Shown in pieces: positions 1-6,684 of a stretch of DNA of 7,136 nt; the first letter of the stretch is position 1, and each line of letters opens with the position of its first letter. Location: positions 1-7,136 of the forward strand of contig JAUWNO010000108.1 of the NCBI GenBank assembly GCA_030612605.1, written 5' to 3'. The stretch is from Armatimonadota bacterium (lineage in GTDB: Bacteria > Cloacimonadota > Cloacimonadia > Cloacimonadales > TCS61). A program made the translations under genes and the position numbers. Below the pieces are notes generated by a model. That model was not told the origin of the DNA, ran no database searches, and saw only the letters and a list, made by a program, of their open reading frames with translations.

Positions 1-720
1 GTACCTGCGGGAAAAATTTTGATTTCCATGTTGAAAAACGGAAATCAGAAGTATAAATACGGAGAACGTTTTTTAAGTTTGAAAGAATTGTATCGCCGGG
101 CTGGGAAATGGCATTACGATACGATTTCAGGAATAAAATACAAATCACTTGAAATTGAACTGCTTAATGTTTCCACTGCAAATAAAAATGAGGAAAGAAC
201 TGTAATCGGAAAAGTAAAAGTATGCTTCTTCAAGTATCCGAATGTAAAAAGATGGAAAGCGATAATTTCGACTGACACCAACCTCTCTGAGATGGAAGTA
301 TTGAAAATATACCTGAGAAGATGGGGTATCGAGTGCATCTTCAAGGAGATTCGTCAATATTTCGGATATGATCAGAGTAAATCATCCAATTATGCGGCAA
401 TGGTCGCTGACCTAACCATACGCTATGTATTTTATTCCATGTTTTGTTATCGAAAAGAGCTGAACAACAATAAACCGATGGGACAGATTGTATTGGAATT
501 CTATCAGGAGTTATTTGATATGTGGTTGAACACATTTGTTGAAATTATGTTTGTCCGTTATGCTAAAGATTTTGTAGATTATGCAATTGAACTTGGTTAT
601 ACTAATTTATTTGATTTAAGGAAAAATATTGATAAATTACTTCGGACTTTCTTCGAGCGAAAGGAATGGATAGATAAGATTACTGAAGCAGATAATAAAG
701 AATTTAAGAAATCTGCCTAA
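1..720 (+). CDS. IS4-like DDE transposase, C-terminal part (5' end outside window)
   Basis: The reading frame is open from the first base and ends at TAA 718-720, giving 239 residues of a longer protein. The TTG at 19 is only an internal codon. Counting from base 1, residues 104-118 contain Y104, R107, E111 and R118 in the spacing Y-(2)-R-(3)-E-(6)-K/R. This is the YREK signature of IS4-type transposases, with arginine in place of the final lysine. E111 would be the third catalytic acid of the DDE triad; the two aspartates would lie outside the window. The residues just before it (STDTNLS) fit the usual strand leading into the catalytic helix. The protein would cut and join the ends of its insertion sequence. 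No frameshift or internal stop is seen, so the gene may be intact. The family is inferred from the motif only; a related DDE family is possible. I could not identify the right terminal repeat in the bases that follow. Confidence 0.8.
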   Translation, partial: VPAGKILISMLKNGNQKYKYGERFLSLKELYRRAGKWHYDTISGIKYKSLEIELLNVSTANKNEERTVIGKVKVCFFKYPNVKRWKAIISTDTNLSEMEVLKIYLRRWGIECIFKEIRQYFGYDQSKSSNYAAMVADLTIRYVFYSMFCYRKELNNNKPMGQIVLEFYQELFDMWLNTFVEIMFVRYAKDFVDYAIELGYTNLFDLRKNIDKLLRTFFERKEWIDKITEADNKEFKKSA

Positions 721-861
721 CTTCTTTCAAATAAAAGGCTGCTATGCATTTTACAAAAAATCGTCCCTCGTTTTATAAGAACTTACGTGTCGGAAAGATT
801 AGTTAATAAAAATGCGAAAAGTTTAAAAACTCTATAAATAAGCTCAGATTGATATTTTCCC

Positions 862-888
862 TCATAAATAAATCAGAATTATTTATGA
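862..888. repeat. Perfect 10-bp inverted repeat with 7-nt spacer
   Basis: Bases 862-871 (TCATAAATAA) are exactly complementary to 879-888 (TTATTTATGA), with ATCAGAA between them. No T-run follows on either strand, so this is not a typical intrinsic terminator. It could be a protein-binding dyad, an RNA hairpin after the transposase gene, or an insertion-sequence remnant. The function is not known. Confidence 0.6.
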
Positions 889-906
889 AAATTATCCTAA
901 AAAAAT

Positions 907-935
907 CTTTGTGTCTTCCTGCCTTTGTGGTTAAA
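907..935. repeat. CTTTGTG-type dispersed intergenic repeat (putative)
   Basis: CTTTGTG occurs at 907-913 and again at 923-929, followed by GTTAAA. I recall similar CTTTGTG-CTTTGTGGTTAAA strings in many environmental bacterial genomes, scattered between genes. Only the two local copies are seen directly; the dispersed nature is from memory and unverified. Confidence 0.35.
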
Positions 936-1094
936 TGGTCTCAAATAAACACGATAAGTTAAATAAAAATCTTGACTCGAAAAAAGGTTATTTTTTTTTA
1001 GCTCTGTTGTTTGAAATTGATAGAAAAATGAAGCTACCCGCTTCTACCTTGCGGTTTCATAAGATTCATAAGAATTAGATGCTGAATTGAATAC

Positions 1095-1123
1095 TTGTAA
1101 GGTTTTAAAAAAAGAATTATAGT
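1095..1123 (+). promoter_or_regulatory. Candidate sigma70-type promoter upstream of infC
   Basis: TTGTAA (1095-1100, four of six matches to TTGACA) and TATAGT (1118-1123, five of six matches to TATAAT) are separated by exactly 17 bases. Transcription would begin near 1130, about 20 bases before the terminator-like hairpin and about 80 bases before the infC start. In such AT-rich DNA chance matches are common. A second, weaker -35-like TTGACT lies at 972-977 but has only a poor T-rich -10 behind it. Confidence 0.3.
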
Positions 1124-1152
1124 AATTGAAATATTATTTTAATAAATATTAA

Positions 1153-1178
1153 GCGGGTGGATTTCCATCCGCTTTTTT
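1153..1178 (+). terminator. Intrinsic terminator hairpin in infC leader, probable attenuator
   Basis: GCGGGTGG (1153-1160) pairs with CCATCCGC (1165-1172) over 8 bp, one of them G-U, closing a 4-base loop and followed directly by six T (1173-1178). This is a good Rho-independent terminator. The infC ribosome binding site starts only 19 bases further on, and nothing promoter-like is seen in that gap. The hairpin therefore probably lies within the infC transcript and acts as an attenuator, rather than simply ending an upstream gene. In Bacillus subtilis the infC-rpmI-rplT operon is controlled by L20-dependent attenuation in its leader; the same logic here is inference. Confidence 0.7.
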
Positions 1179-1196
1179 CGTTGAAAAAAAATTATT

Positions 1197-1203
1197 AAGG
1201 AGG
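1197..1203 (+). promoter_or_regulatory. Shine-Dalgarno site that sets the infC start at AUU 1209
   Basis: AAGGAGG at 1197-1203 is a near-perfect anti-16S match. It sits 5 bases before an in-frame ATT at 1209 but 50 bases before the first conventional start codon, GTG 1254. GTG 1254 has no such site close in front of it. Confidence 0.8.
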
Positions 1204-1208
1204 TTCTT

Positions 1209-1802
1209 ATTTCGATAAGAATACGTAGAGGTAAAGCAAGAATAAACCCGACAGTGCTGAAAGAGAAAATTAATAATCAAATCAGGGCAAGATCTGTCAG
1301 ATTGATTTCCGAGCAGGGAAAACAGGTTGGCGTTATCTCTCTGACAGAAGCCTTATCTGTTGCCGAAAAAGCAGGATTAGATCTGGTTGAAATCTCTCCA
1401 AATGCAAATCCGCCTGTTTGTAAAATTATGGATTTTGGACCGTATCATTACCAGAAAGAGAGAAAACTCAGGGAATCCAGGAAAAAGCAACATATTGTGC
1501 AAACCAAAGAAGTTAAATTCGGACCCAATACGGAAGAACACGATTATAATTTCAAAAAAAACAATGCTTTAAGATTTCTGAAACAACACAATAAAGTGAA
1601 ATTTACTGTAAGATTTCGCGGCAGACAGCTTGCACACAAGGATATTGGTTTCAAGCTTCTGGATAGAATAAAGGAAGACCTGAAAGATTTGATAGAAATT
1701 GATAGTCCTGCAAAAAGTGAAGGCAGAACCATCTCCATGATCGCTTCACCCAAAAAAGATATTGATAATATCTTAGAAAAATTAAATTCAGAAGAAGAAT
1801 AG
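1209..1802 (+). CDS. infC: Translation initiation factor IF-3 (AUU start)
   Basis: IF-3 binds the 30S subunit, prevents premature joining of the 50S subunit and checks the start codon and initiator tRNA. The 197-residue product has the usual two-domain layout. The N-terminal domain includes PPVCKIMDFG at about residues 68-77, followed by a basic linker helix. The C-terminal domain begins near KEVKFGPN (100-107) and carries RFRGR at 135-139. The start is placed at ATT 1209 because a strong ribosome binding site lies 5 bases upstream. From there the basic N-terminus SIRIRRGKARIN leads into the typical INNQIRARSVRLI. Starting at GTG 1254 would give 182 residues and leave the site unused. An AUU start is known for Escherichia coli infC and underlies its self-control. 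The linker reads DFGPYHY where DYGKYKY-like sequence is usual, a mild deviation. The gene heads a cluster with rpmI and rplT, with one extra gene between. Confidence 0.95.
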   Translation: MSIRIRRGKARINPTVLKEKINNQIRARSVRLISEQGKQVGVISLTEALSVAEKAGLDLVEISPNANPPVCKIMDFGPYHYQKERKLRESRKKQHIVQTKEVKFGPNTEEHDYNFKKNNALRFLKQHNKVKFTVRFRGRQLAHKDIGFKLLDRIKEDLKDLIEIDSPAKSEGRTISMIASPKKDIDNILEKLNSEEE

Positions 1803-1858
1803 ATAAGCTGATTTTTTATCAGGTTAAAGAAGAAATATTATTAGAAAAGGAGGAAATA

Positions 1859-2242
1859 ATGGAAATGACACCATTACGAACTTTGATTTCGCTTTATATC
1901 TCGTTTGCTCATTTGAGCGATGATGTCCTCGCCAAAGAGGAAATGAATTCTATCTTAAAGAAAATCATAGAATGGGTTCCAGAAGAAAACCCGGATACTG
2001 TTACTCAAACTCTTAAAGAAGTTCATGCGCAGTATAATACATTTGATTCTTATCAGGGTTGGATAAAAATACTTAAAGAGTCGGTCTCTTCAGTAAGAAA
2101 AATGTTTGATGATAAGGAAAAATTTCTCACAGTTTTAAACGACCTTGTAGAAATCGCCATGTCCGATAAGAAATTTAAAGATACGGAAAGACAAATGATA
2201 AATATCTGTGCCGAAAAATGGGGCGTGGATTTCAAAGTATAA
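1859..2242 (+). CDS. Small TerB-like helical protein of unknown function
   Basis: A 127-residue soluble protein with no signal peptide or membrane segment. The start is supported by AAGGAGG at 1847-1853, 5 bases before ATG. The C-terminal half (about residues 89-127) has the TerB-like pattern of a hydrophobic helix, then MSDKKFKDTE, then a second helix ending in WGV. The N-terminal segment (LISLYISFAHLSDDVLAKEE) resembles a first copy of the same helix-acid loop-helix pattern, so the protein may be a two-repeat TerB fold. TerB-like domains are all-helical, often carry acidic loops proposed to bind metal, and occur in stress-related and uncharacterised proteins; no specific activity can be given. 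It lies 56 bases after infC and 24 bases before rpmI, in the same direction, so it is probably co-transcribed with ribosomal genes. The family call is from pattern only and moderate; that it is a real gene is well supported. Confidence 0.8.
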   Translation: MEMTPLRTLISLYISFAHLSDDVLAKEEMNSILKKIIEWVPEENPDTVTQTLKEVHAQYNTFDSYQGWIKILKESVSSVRKMFDDKEKFLTVLNDLVEIAMSDKKFKDTERQMINICAEKWGVDFKV

Positions 2243-2266
2243 ATATCGAATAATCCAGGAGGAATA

Positions 2267-2461
2267 ATGCCAAAACTCAAAACAAGAAAAGGTGTGGCAA
2301 AAAGGTTCAAAGTAACGGGAAAAGGTAAATTAAAACGCTCTCATGCTTATGCAGGTCATATTTTTACAAAAAAGAGCACAAAACTAAAAAGAGGTCTGCG
2401 TAAATCAGGTCTTGTTAACAAAGCAGATGTGCCCCGAATGAAAAGAATGCTGGGCATTTAG
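2267..2461 (+). CDS. rpmI: 50S ribosomal protein L35
   Basis: A 64-residue, highly basic protein, the normal length for L35, a component of the large ribosomal subunit. It starts MPKLKTRKGVAKRFKVTGKGK and continues with the family pattern RSHAYAGHIFTKKSTKLKRGLRK, ending in RMKRMLGI. AGGAGGA at 2257-2263 precedes the ATG at 2267. It lies 24 bases after the TerB-like gene and 23 bases before rplT, which supports one transcript. In E. coli, L20 represses translation of this gene through a structured operator that pairs with upstream infC mRNA. Here the inserted gene between infC and rpmI would alter that geometry. Confidence 0.98.
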   Translation: MPKLKTRKGVAKRFKVTGKGKLKRSHAYAGHIFTKKSTKLKRGLRKSGLVNKADVPRMKRMLGI

Positions 2462-2484
2462 ACAAAGGAAAAAGGAGTTTTAAT

Positions 2485-2838
2485 ATGCCAAGAGCAACAA
2501 ATAACGTCGCTGCAAAAAGAAGAAAAAAGAAATTTCTGAAAGCTGCAAAAGGTTATGTAGGCGGAAGAAGCAAATTATACAGAACTGCACGTCAGGCAGT
2601 AGAAAAAGGCTGGCTTTATGCATATCGCGATAGAAAAACCAAAAAAAGAGAATTCAGAAGACTTTGGATTATCCGCATTAATGCTGCTGCCAGAATGAAT
2701 GATCTTTCTTACAGTAAATTAATCAGCGGATTAAAAAAAGCCGATGTAGAAATCGATAGAAAAGTTCTTGCTCATTTAGCTTTTCATGATTTATCAGCTT
2801 TCGGAAAACTTTGTGATTTAGCTAAAGCCCAAAAATAG
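2485..2838 (+). CDS. rplT: 50S ribosomal protein L20
   Basis: A 117-residue basic protein of the usual L20 length. L20 binds 23S rRNA early in 50S assembly and in several bacteria also represses its own operon. The N-terminal extension (MPRATNNVAAKRRKKKFLK) leads into AKGYVGGRSKLYRTARQAV, then YAYRDRK and the globular domain with FRRLWIIRINAAAR and the ISGLKKADVEIDRKVLA block. All of these are family hallmarks. AAGGAG at 2472-2477 lies 7 bases before the ATG. If the hairpin at 1153-1178 is an attenuator, L20 is the natural candidate for its regulator, by analogy with Bacillus; the sequence alone does not prove this. Confidence 0.98.
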   Translation: MPRATNNVAAKRRKKKFLKAAKGYVGGRSKLYRTARQAVEKGWLYAYRDRKTKKREFRRLWIIRINAAARMNDLSYSKLISGLKKADVEIDRKVLAHLAFHDLSAFGKLCDLAKAQK

Positions 2839-2894
2839 ATTAAAAAAAGCAAAAATATTTTGTGAATTTTTGTGGCTATAATTAAGGAATCAGG

Positions 2895-3911
2895 GTGAAA
2901 GAAGAATTAAATAAAATTCTGGAATCTGCAAAATCAGAAATTGATAAAACCGGTTCTATTCACGAACTTCAACAACTGAAATCTCGCTTTATTGGGAAAA
3001 AAAGCGGACTGATGAATTTCATGAAACAAATCAGTTCACTCCCAAAAGAAGAACGTCCTGCTTTTGGGCAGCTCGTGAATGAAACAAAACAACAAATAAC
3101 AAATATTATTTTAAAATGTGAAGCAGCAATTAAGGAATCTGATTATAAAAAAACACTCAAATCCGAATTCATTGATCTGACAATGCCTGGACGCAAACAT
3201 GAAAAAGGAAGTCTTCATCCTATTACTTTGGTTTGGAGGGAAATCGAAGACATTTTTATTTCCATGGGTTTCGATGTTGCAGAAGGTCCGGATGTGGAAG
3301 ATGAGTTTCATAATTTTGACGCTCTGAATACTCCGCCAGACCATCCTGCCAGAAATCTTTCCGACACATTTTATATTGAAAATGATGTTCTTTTGAGAGC
3401 TCAGACTTCTACAGTCCAGGTGAGAGTGATGGAAAAGCATAAACCTCCGATAAAAATAATTTCGCCGGGACGCTGTTATAGAAATGAAAATGATGCTTCC
3501 CATTCTCCTGCATTTCATCAGGTCGAAGCTTTGGTTGTAGATGAAGATGTTACTTTTGCAGATTTGAGAGATATCTTAAATATATTTTTGAAAAAAATGT
3601 TTGGCGAAGATATCAGTTCAAGATTTCGTCCCCACTTTTTCCCATTTACAGAACCCAGTGCAGAGATTGATATTATCTGCGTGAATTGTCTTGGCAAAGG
3701 TTGTAATATCTGCAAAGGAAGCGGATGGTTGGAAATGGGCGGCGCAGGCATGGTTGATCCGAATGTGTTTGATATGCTTGAAATCGATTCGGAAAAATAT
3801 ACAGGCTATGCTTTTGGTTTGGGAATAGATAGGATTGCCATGCTCAAATTCAAAATTCCGGATATGAGAATGCTTTTCGCAAATGATGTTCGTTTCCTGA
3901 AACAGTTCTGA
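2895..3911 (+). CDS. pheS: Phenylalanyl-tRNA synthetase alpha subunit
   Basis: Catalytic subunit of the alpha2-beta2 class II enzyme that charges tRNA-Phe with phenylalanine using ATP. The 338 residues start with a charged coiled-coil arm (about 1-85) that binds tRNA. The class II core follows: GRKHEKGSLHP with H108-P109, then GRCYRNENDASHSPAFHQVE with F207-E211, then FTEPSAEID starting at F251, and motif 3 FGLGIDR at 307-313. It ends in the family-typical NDVRFLKQF. GTG at 2895 is the start: AAGGA at 2884-2888 is 6 bases upstream and an in-frame stop lies at 2883-2885. Between FTEPSAEID and the GWLEMGGAGMV block is a cysteine quartet (C262, C265, C270, C273; CxxC-x4-CxxC) that could bind zinc. 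It lies 56 bases after rplT and 51 before pheT. Confidence 0.98.
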   Translation: MKEELNKILESAKSEIDKTGSIHELQQLKSRFIGKKSGLMNFMKQISSLPKEERPAFGQLVNETKQQITNIILKCEAAIKESDYKKTLKSEFIDLTMPGRKHEKGSLHPITLVWREIEDIFISMGFDVAEGPDVEDEFHNFDALNTPPDHPARNLSDTFYIENDVLLRAQTSTVQVRVMEKHKPPIKIISPGRCYRNENDASHSPAFHQVEALVVDEDVTFADLRDILNIFLKKMFGEDISSRFRPHFFPFTEPSAEIDIICVNCLGKGCNICKGSGWLEMGGAGMVDPNVFDMLEIDSEKYTGYAFGLGIDRIAMLKFKIPDMRMLFANDVRFLKQF

Positions 3912-3962
3912 TTTCTGCTGATGAAAGATATCGAAGCTGATTTCAATAATTTGAGATAAAAA

Positions 3963-6353
3963 ATGAGAATAAGTTATAATTGGTTAAAGCAATACATAAA
4001 TATAAATTTGAATTCCAAAGAGTTGGAAGAGAAACTCACTTTTTCCGGAATTGAAGTGGAATCCATTGATAAAATCGGTGAAGAATTAAAACAAGTTATC
4101 ATCGGTAAAATAGTGGAGAAAACCAGTCATCCGCAAGCTGATAAACTTTCCATCTGCCGGGTTGATGACGGAAATGAGATAAAACAGGTTATTTGCGGAG
4201 CTCCAAATTGTGCGAAAAATCAAAAGATTGCTTTTGCTCCGGTCGGTTCAAAACTTGGTGAATTCAAAATCAAAAAGGTCAAACTCCGCGGAGAAGAATC
4301 TTATGGAATGATATGTTCCGAGCAGGAACTTGGCATTTCAGATAATCACGATGGTATTATGATTTTACCTGATGATGCTCCAACCGGTAAAGATTTAGCT
4401 TCTTATCTAAATCTGACAGATACAAGTTTTGAGCTGGAAATTACTCCCAACAGACCGGATTTATTGGGAATGGTTGGAGTGGCTCGCGATCTTTCTGCTC
4501 TGCTGAAACTCCCCTTAAATTTGCCGGAAATGTCATTGAAATCCGGTAAGAAAAAAATTGAAGAAGCATTAGCTTTGGAAAATGAAGCTCCTGAACTTTG
4601 CTCCCGTTATGTTGCTAGAATGATTGAAGGCGTAACTATCTGTGAATCTCCTCAGTGGCTGAAAAAACGACTGCTTGCAGTTGGTTTGCGTCCTATCAAT
4701 AATGTAGTAGATATTACCAATTTTGTGATGATGGAGTTTGGGCATCCTCTTCACGCCTTTGATTATCAAGACCTGGAAGGCAAAAAGATTATTGTGCGAA
4801 GAGCTACAAAAAAAGAGAAAATACCAGCTTTGGACGAAGAAACTTATACACTTGAGCAATCTGATCTGGTAATTGCAGATGCATCCAAACCGATTGCAAT
4901 CGCAGGAATTATCGGAGGAGTAAATTCTCACATTACTTCTCAAACTACAAATATCGTACTGGAAGCTGCAAATTTCAATTATGCAAACATCCGCAGAACT
5001 TCCAGAAGACTAAAAATATCAACAGATTCATCCTATCGATTCGAGAGAAATCTTTCTGATGAAACAGCAGAAATTGTCAGTAAAAGAGCAGCTCAATTAA
5101 TTCTGGAAATCGCGGGAGGGACACTTCTTCAAGGCACTTTAGATTCATATCCAGACCCTCAGAAAGCAAATATCGTTGCACTCAGACCTTCAAGAGTAAA
5201 AAAACTTCTGACAATCAAAGAAGATGATACAACATTAATAAATTATTTGGAAGGTTTGGAACTGAGACTTCATAAACAAGAAAAGGACAAATTATTTTTT
5301 GAAATTCCGTTTTTCAGAAAAGACCTGACAAGAGAAATCGACTTGATCGAGGAAATTATCCGCCTTCACGGTTACAACAATGTCGAAACTTTTCATAAAT
5401 CTCAGAATATTATGAACAAACTCTCTTTTTACGCACGCAGGAAATTACAGGATATTCTGGTTAGTTATGGTTTTTGCGAAGTAATTAACTGGAGTTTTGC
5501 AGATCCCAAAGATTTAGATTCTTTAAATATCCCGGAATCTGATGAACGCAGAAATGTTGCAAAAATCATTAATCCGCTGGGAAACGATTTTGCTATTATG
5601 CGTTCAACGCTTTTACCAGGAATTTTCAAGAACACGCTTTTGAATATTTCTCATGGACAAAAAGAACTTAAACTCTTTGAATTGAACAAAGTTTTCTTCA
5701 GAAAAGATGAAAAATTAGCAACTGAGAAATACAATCTTACAGTTTTACTAACTGGCAATCTGAATCCAACTTTCTGGAAAGAAAAACCGAAAGAAATCGA
5801 TTTTTATGATGTGAAAGGGATCGTAGAAGAACTCTTAACAAGTTTGGATTTAGAAGATGTTGATTATATTGCTTCAAAAGAAAATTACTTTCAGCCCGGC
5901 TCCGGTGCAGATATAATTTTCAGGAAAAATTGCATTGGAAATTTTGGAAAGTTGGATCCAAAGATTGCCCAAACTTTTAGTTTGGAGCAAATTATCTTCA
6001 TTTTTGAACTTAGTATTGATGACATTTTCTCGCTTCAAGAGAAGCGGTATCCAACCTATAAATCGATTGCCAAATTCCCTCCAGTGCTGCGAGATCTATC
6101 TTTTGTGATTTCCAAAGAATTTTTACTGAAAGACATCAAAAACATAATTTTCAAAACAAATCCGAAAATTATCAAAAATGTGGTTCTTTTTGATGAATTC
6201 ATAAGTGATAAAATCAAAGAAGGTTACAGAAGCCTGACCTTTAGTTTGGTGTTCAGTTCGGAAACAAAAACCTTGACGGATGAATTCATAAATAATCTTC
6301 TAAAAACGATTATTGCGAACTTAGAAAAAAGTTGCAAGATTGAGATGAGGTGA
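3963..6353 (+). CDS. pheT: Phenylalanyl-tRNA synthetase beta subunit
   Basis: The 796-residue partner of PheS, close to the E. coli length. It binds tRNA and removes wrongly attached tyrosine. The domains run in the full bacterial order. First is an N-terminal segment RISYNWLKQYI. An EMAP-type tRNA-binding domain follows (about 45-150, with HPQADKL at 56-62). The B3/B4 editing region has GLRPINNVVDITN from G241 and HPLHAFD from H261. The B5 domain and its surroundings include DLTREIDLIEEIIRLHGYNN from D454. A catalytic-like core then leads to the C-terminal FDX-ACB anticodon-binding domain (about 696-796, with KFPPVLRDLSFV). No domain is missing. The ATG at 3963 is chosen because the family N-terminus starts there; only a weak GAG-type ribosome binding site precedes it. 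The stop codon overlaps the ribosome binding site of the next gene, suggesting coupled translation. Confidence 0.98.
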   Translation: MRISYNWLKQYININLNSKELEEKLTFSGIEVESIDKIGEELKQVIIGKIVEKTSHPQADKLSICRVDDGNEIKQVICGAPNCAKNQKIAFAPVGSKLGEFKIKKVKLRGEESYGMICSEQELGISDNHDGIMILPDDAPTGKDLASYLNLTDTSFELEITPNRPDLLGMVGVARDLSALLKLPLNLPEMSLKSGKKKIEEALALENEAPELCSRYVARMIEGVTICESPQWLKKRLLAVGLRPINNVVDITNFVMMEFGHPLHAFDYQDLEGKKIIVRRATKKEKIPALDEETYTLEQSDLVIADASKPIAIAGIIGGVNSHITSQTTNIVLEAANFNYANIRRTSRRLKISTDSSYRFERNLSDETAEIVSKRAAQLILEIAGGTLLQGTLDSYPDPQKANIVALRPSRVKKLLTIKEDDTTLINYLEGLELRLHKQEKDKLFFEIPFFRKDLTREIDLIEEIIRLHGYNNVETFHKSQNIMNKLSFYARRKLQDILVSYGFCEVINWSFADPKDLDSLNIPESDERRNVAKIINPLGNDFAIMRSTLLPGIFKNTLLNISHGQKELKLFELNKVFFRKDEKLATEKYNLTVLLTGNLNPTFWKEKPKEIDFYDVKGIVEELLTSLDLEDVDYIASKENYFQPGSGADIIFRKNCIGNFGKLDPKIAQTFSLEQIIFIFELSIDDIFSLQEKRYPTYKSIAKFPPVLRDLSFVISKEFLLKDIKNIIFKTNPKIIKNVVLFDEFISDKIKEGYRSLTFSLVFSSETKTLTDEFINNLLKTIIANLEKSCKIEMR

Positions 6354-6356
6354 AAG

Positions 6357-6680
6357 ATGCAAGAGCAAACAATTATTGGAATAGATGATAAGATTCAGAA
6401 ATTGATAAACAGTTATACAACCCTGAAAAAAAAGTATGCTGCTGTAGTGGAGGAAAAAGACAAACTGCTTCAGGCTAACCTGGTTTTTCAGGAAAATCAA
6501 TCCGAGAAAAGCGGAAAGTTTGCTGAAATAGAAACAGCATGCAATAAGCAGAAAGAAGAAATTGAATTTTTGAGAACTGAAAATGCGAATCTGCGTGAAA
6601 AGGTTCAAATGTATGAAAATAAGATGAAGGAAGCTTCAAATAAAATCGATAATATCTTTAATCAAATAAACGAACTTTAG
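6357..6680 (+). CDS. Small coiled-coil protein, possible ZapB-like partner of ZapA
   Basis: A 107-residue, highly charged protein that looks almost wholly helical. Heptad-like hydrophobic spacing runs through two stretches, about residues 9-45 and 55-105, rich in K, E, Q and N, with few prolines or glycines and no membrane segment. The ribosome binding site GAGG (6347-6350) runs into the pheT stop codon and is 6 bases before the ATG, so translation is probably coupled to pheT. The next gene, zapA, begins 4 bases after the stop. In E. coli, ZapB is a short coiled-coil protein that joins ZapA at the division ring. Position and character suggest a similar structural role here, but there is no recognisable ZapB sequence match. 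It could be another coiled-coil scaffold. Confidence 0.75.
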   Translation: MQEQTIIGIDDKIQKLINSYTTLKKKYAAVVEEKDKLLQANLVFQENQSEKSGKFAEIETACNKQKEEIEFLRTENANLREKVQMYENKMKEASNKIDNIFNQINEL

Positions 6681-6684
6681 GCAA

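Larger units (their letters stand above)
721..1152. other. Noncoding region between transposase and infC leader hairpin
   Basis: About 430 bases without a credible gene on either strand. The stretch is very AT-rich, with runs of A and T. It must contain the right end of the insertion sequence, probably within the first hundred bases, but no terminal repeat can be assigned without the left end. It also holds a perfect inverted repeat (862-888), a CTTTGTG-type intergenic repeat (907-935), a T-rich run around 991-999, a small hairpin region (1028-1060) and a candidate promoter (1095-1123). Much of it after about 1000 may be transcribed leader of the infC operon. No tRNA, CRISPR or recognised riboswitch is seen. 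Confidence 0.6.

Noticed and set aside
1..11. Similarity of the first bases to the 6S RNA 3' stem near 7116-7126
   Set aside because: The first bases are in frame with the transposase and share only about ten bases with the 6S stem, most likely by chance.
114..535. Minus-strand open frames inside the transposase, and similar ones inside pheS, pheT and the coiled-coil gene
   Set aside because: They lie opposite clearly coding frames, have low-complexity translations rich in F, S and I, and lack ribosome binding sites or family motifs.
1153..1172. GGGTGG in the leader hairpin resembling the T-box core of tRNA-sensing leaders
   Set aside because: The full conserved T-box string and a Stem I with specifier loop are not seen, and the motif is itself the 5' arm of a simple terminator. 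infC is also not a usual T-box target.
1803..1822. Short stem CTGAT/ATCAG with T5 loop after infC
   Set aside because: Only 5 bp and no T-run after it. It may be a minor RNA structure but does not support a terminator.
2850..2872. Hairpin CAAAAAT/ATTTTTG between rplT and pheS as a terminator
   Set aside because: The stem is almost all A-T with a 9-base loop and no T-run follows it, so it should be too weak to stop transcription.
2877..2882. Perfect TATAAT just before pheS
   Set aside because: There is no -35 match at proper spacing, and a start about 7 bases downstream would fall at or after the pheS ribosome binding site, removing it from the mRNA.
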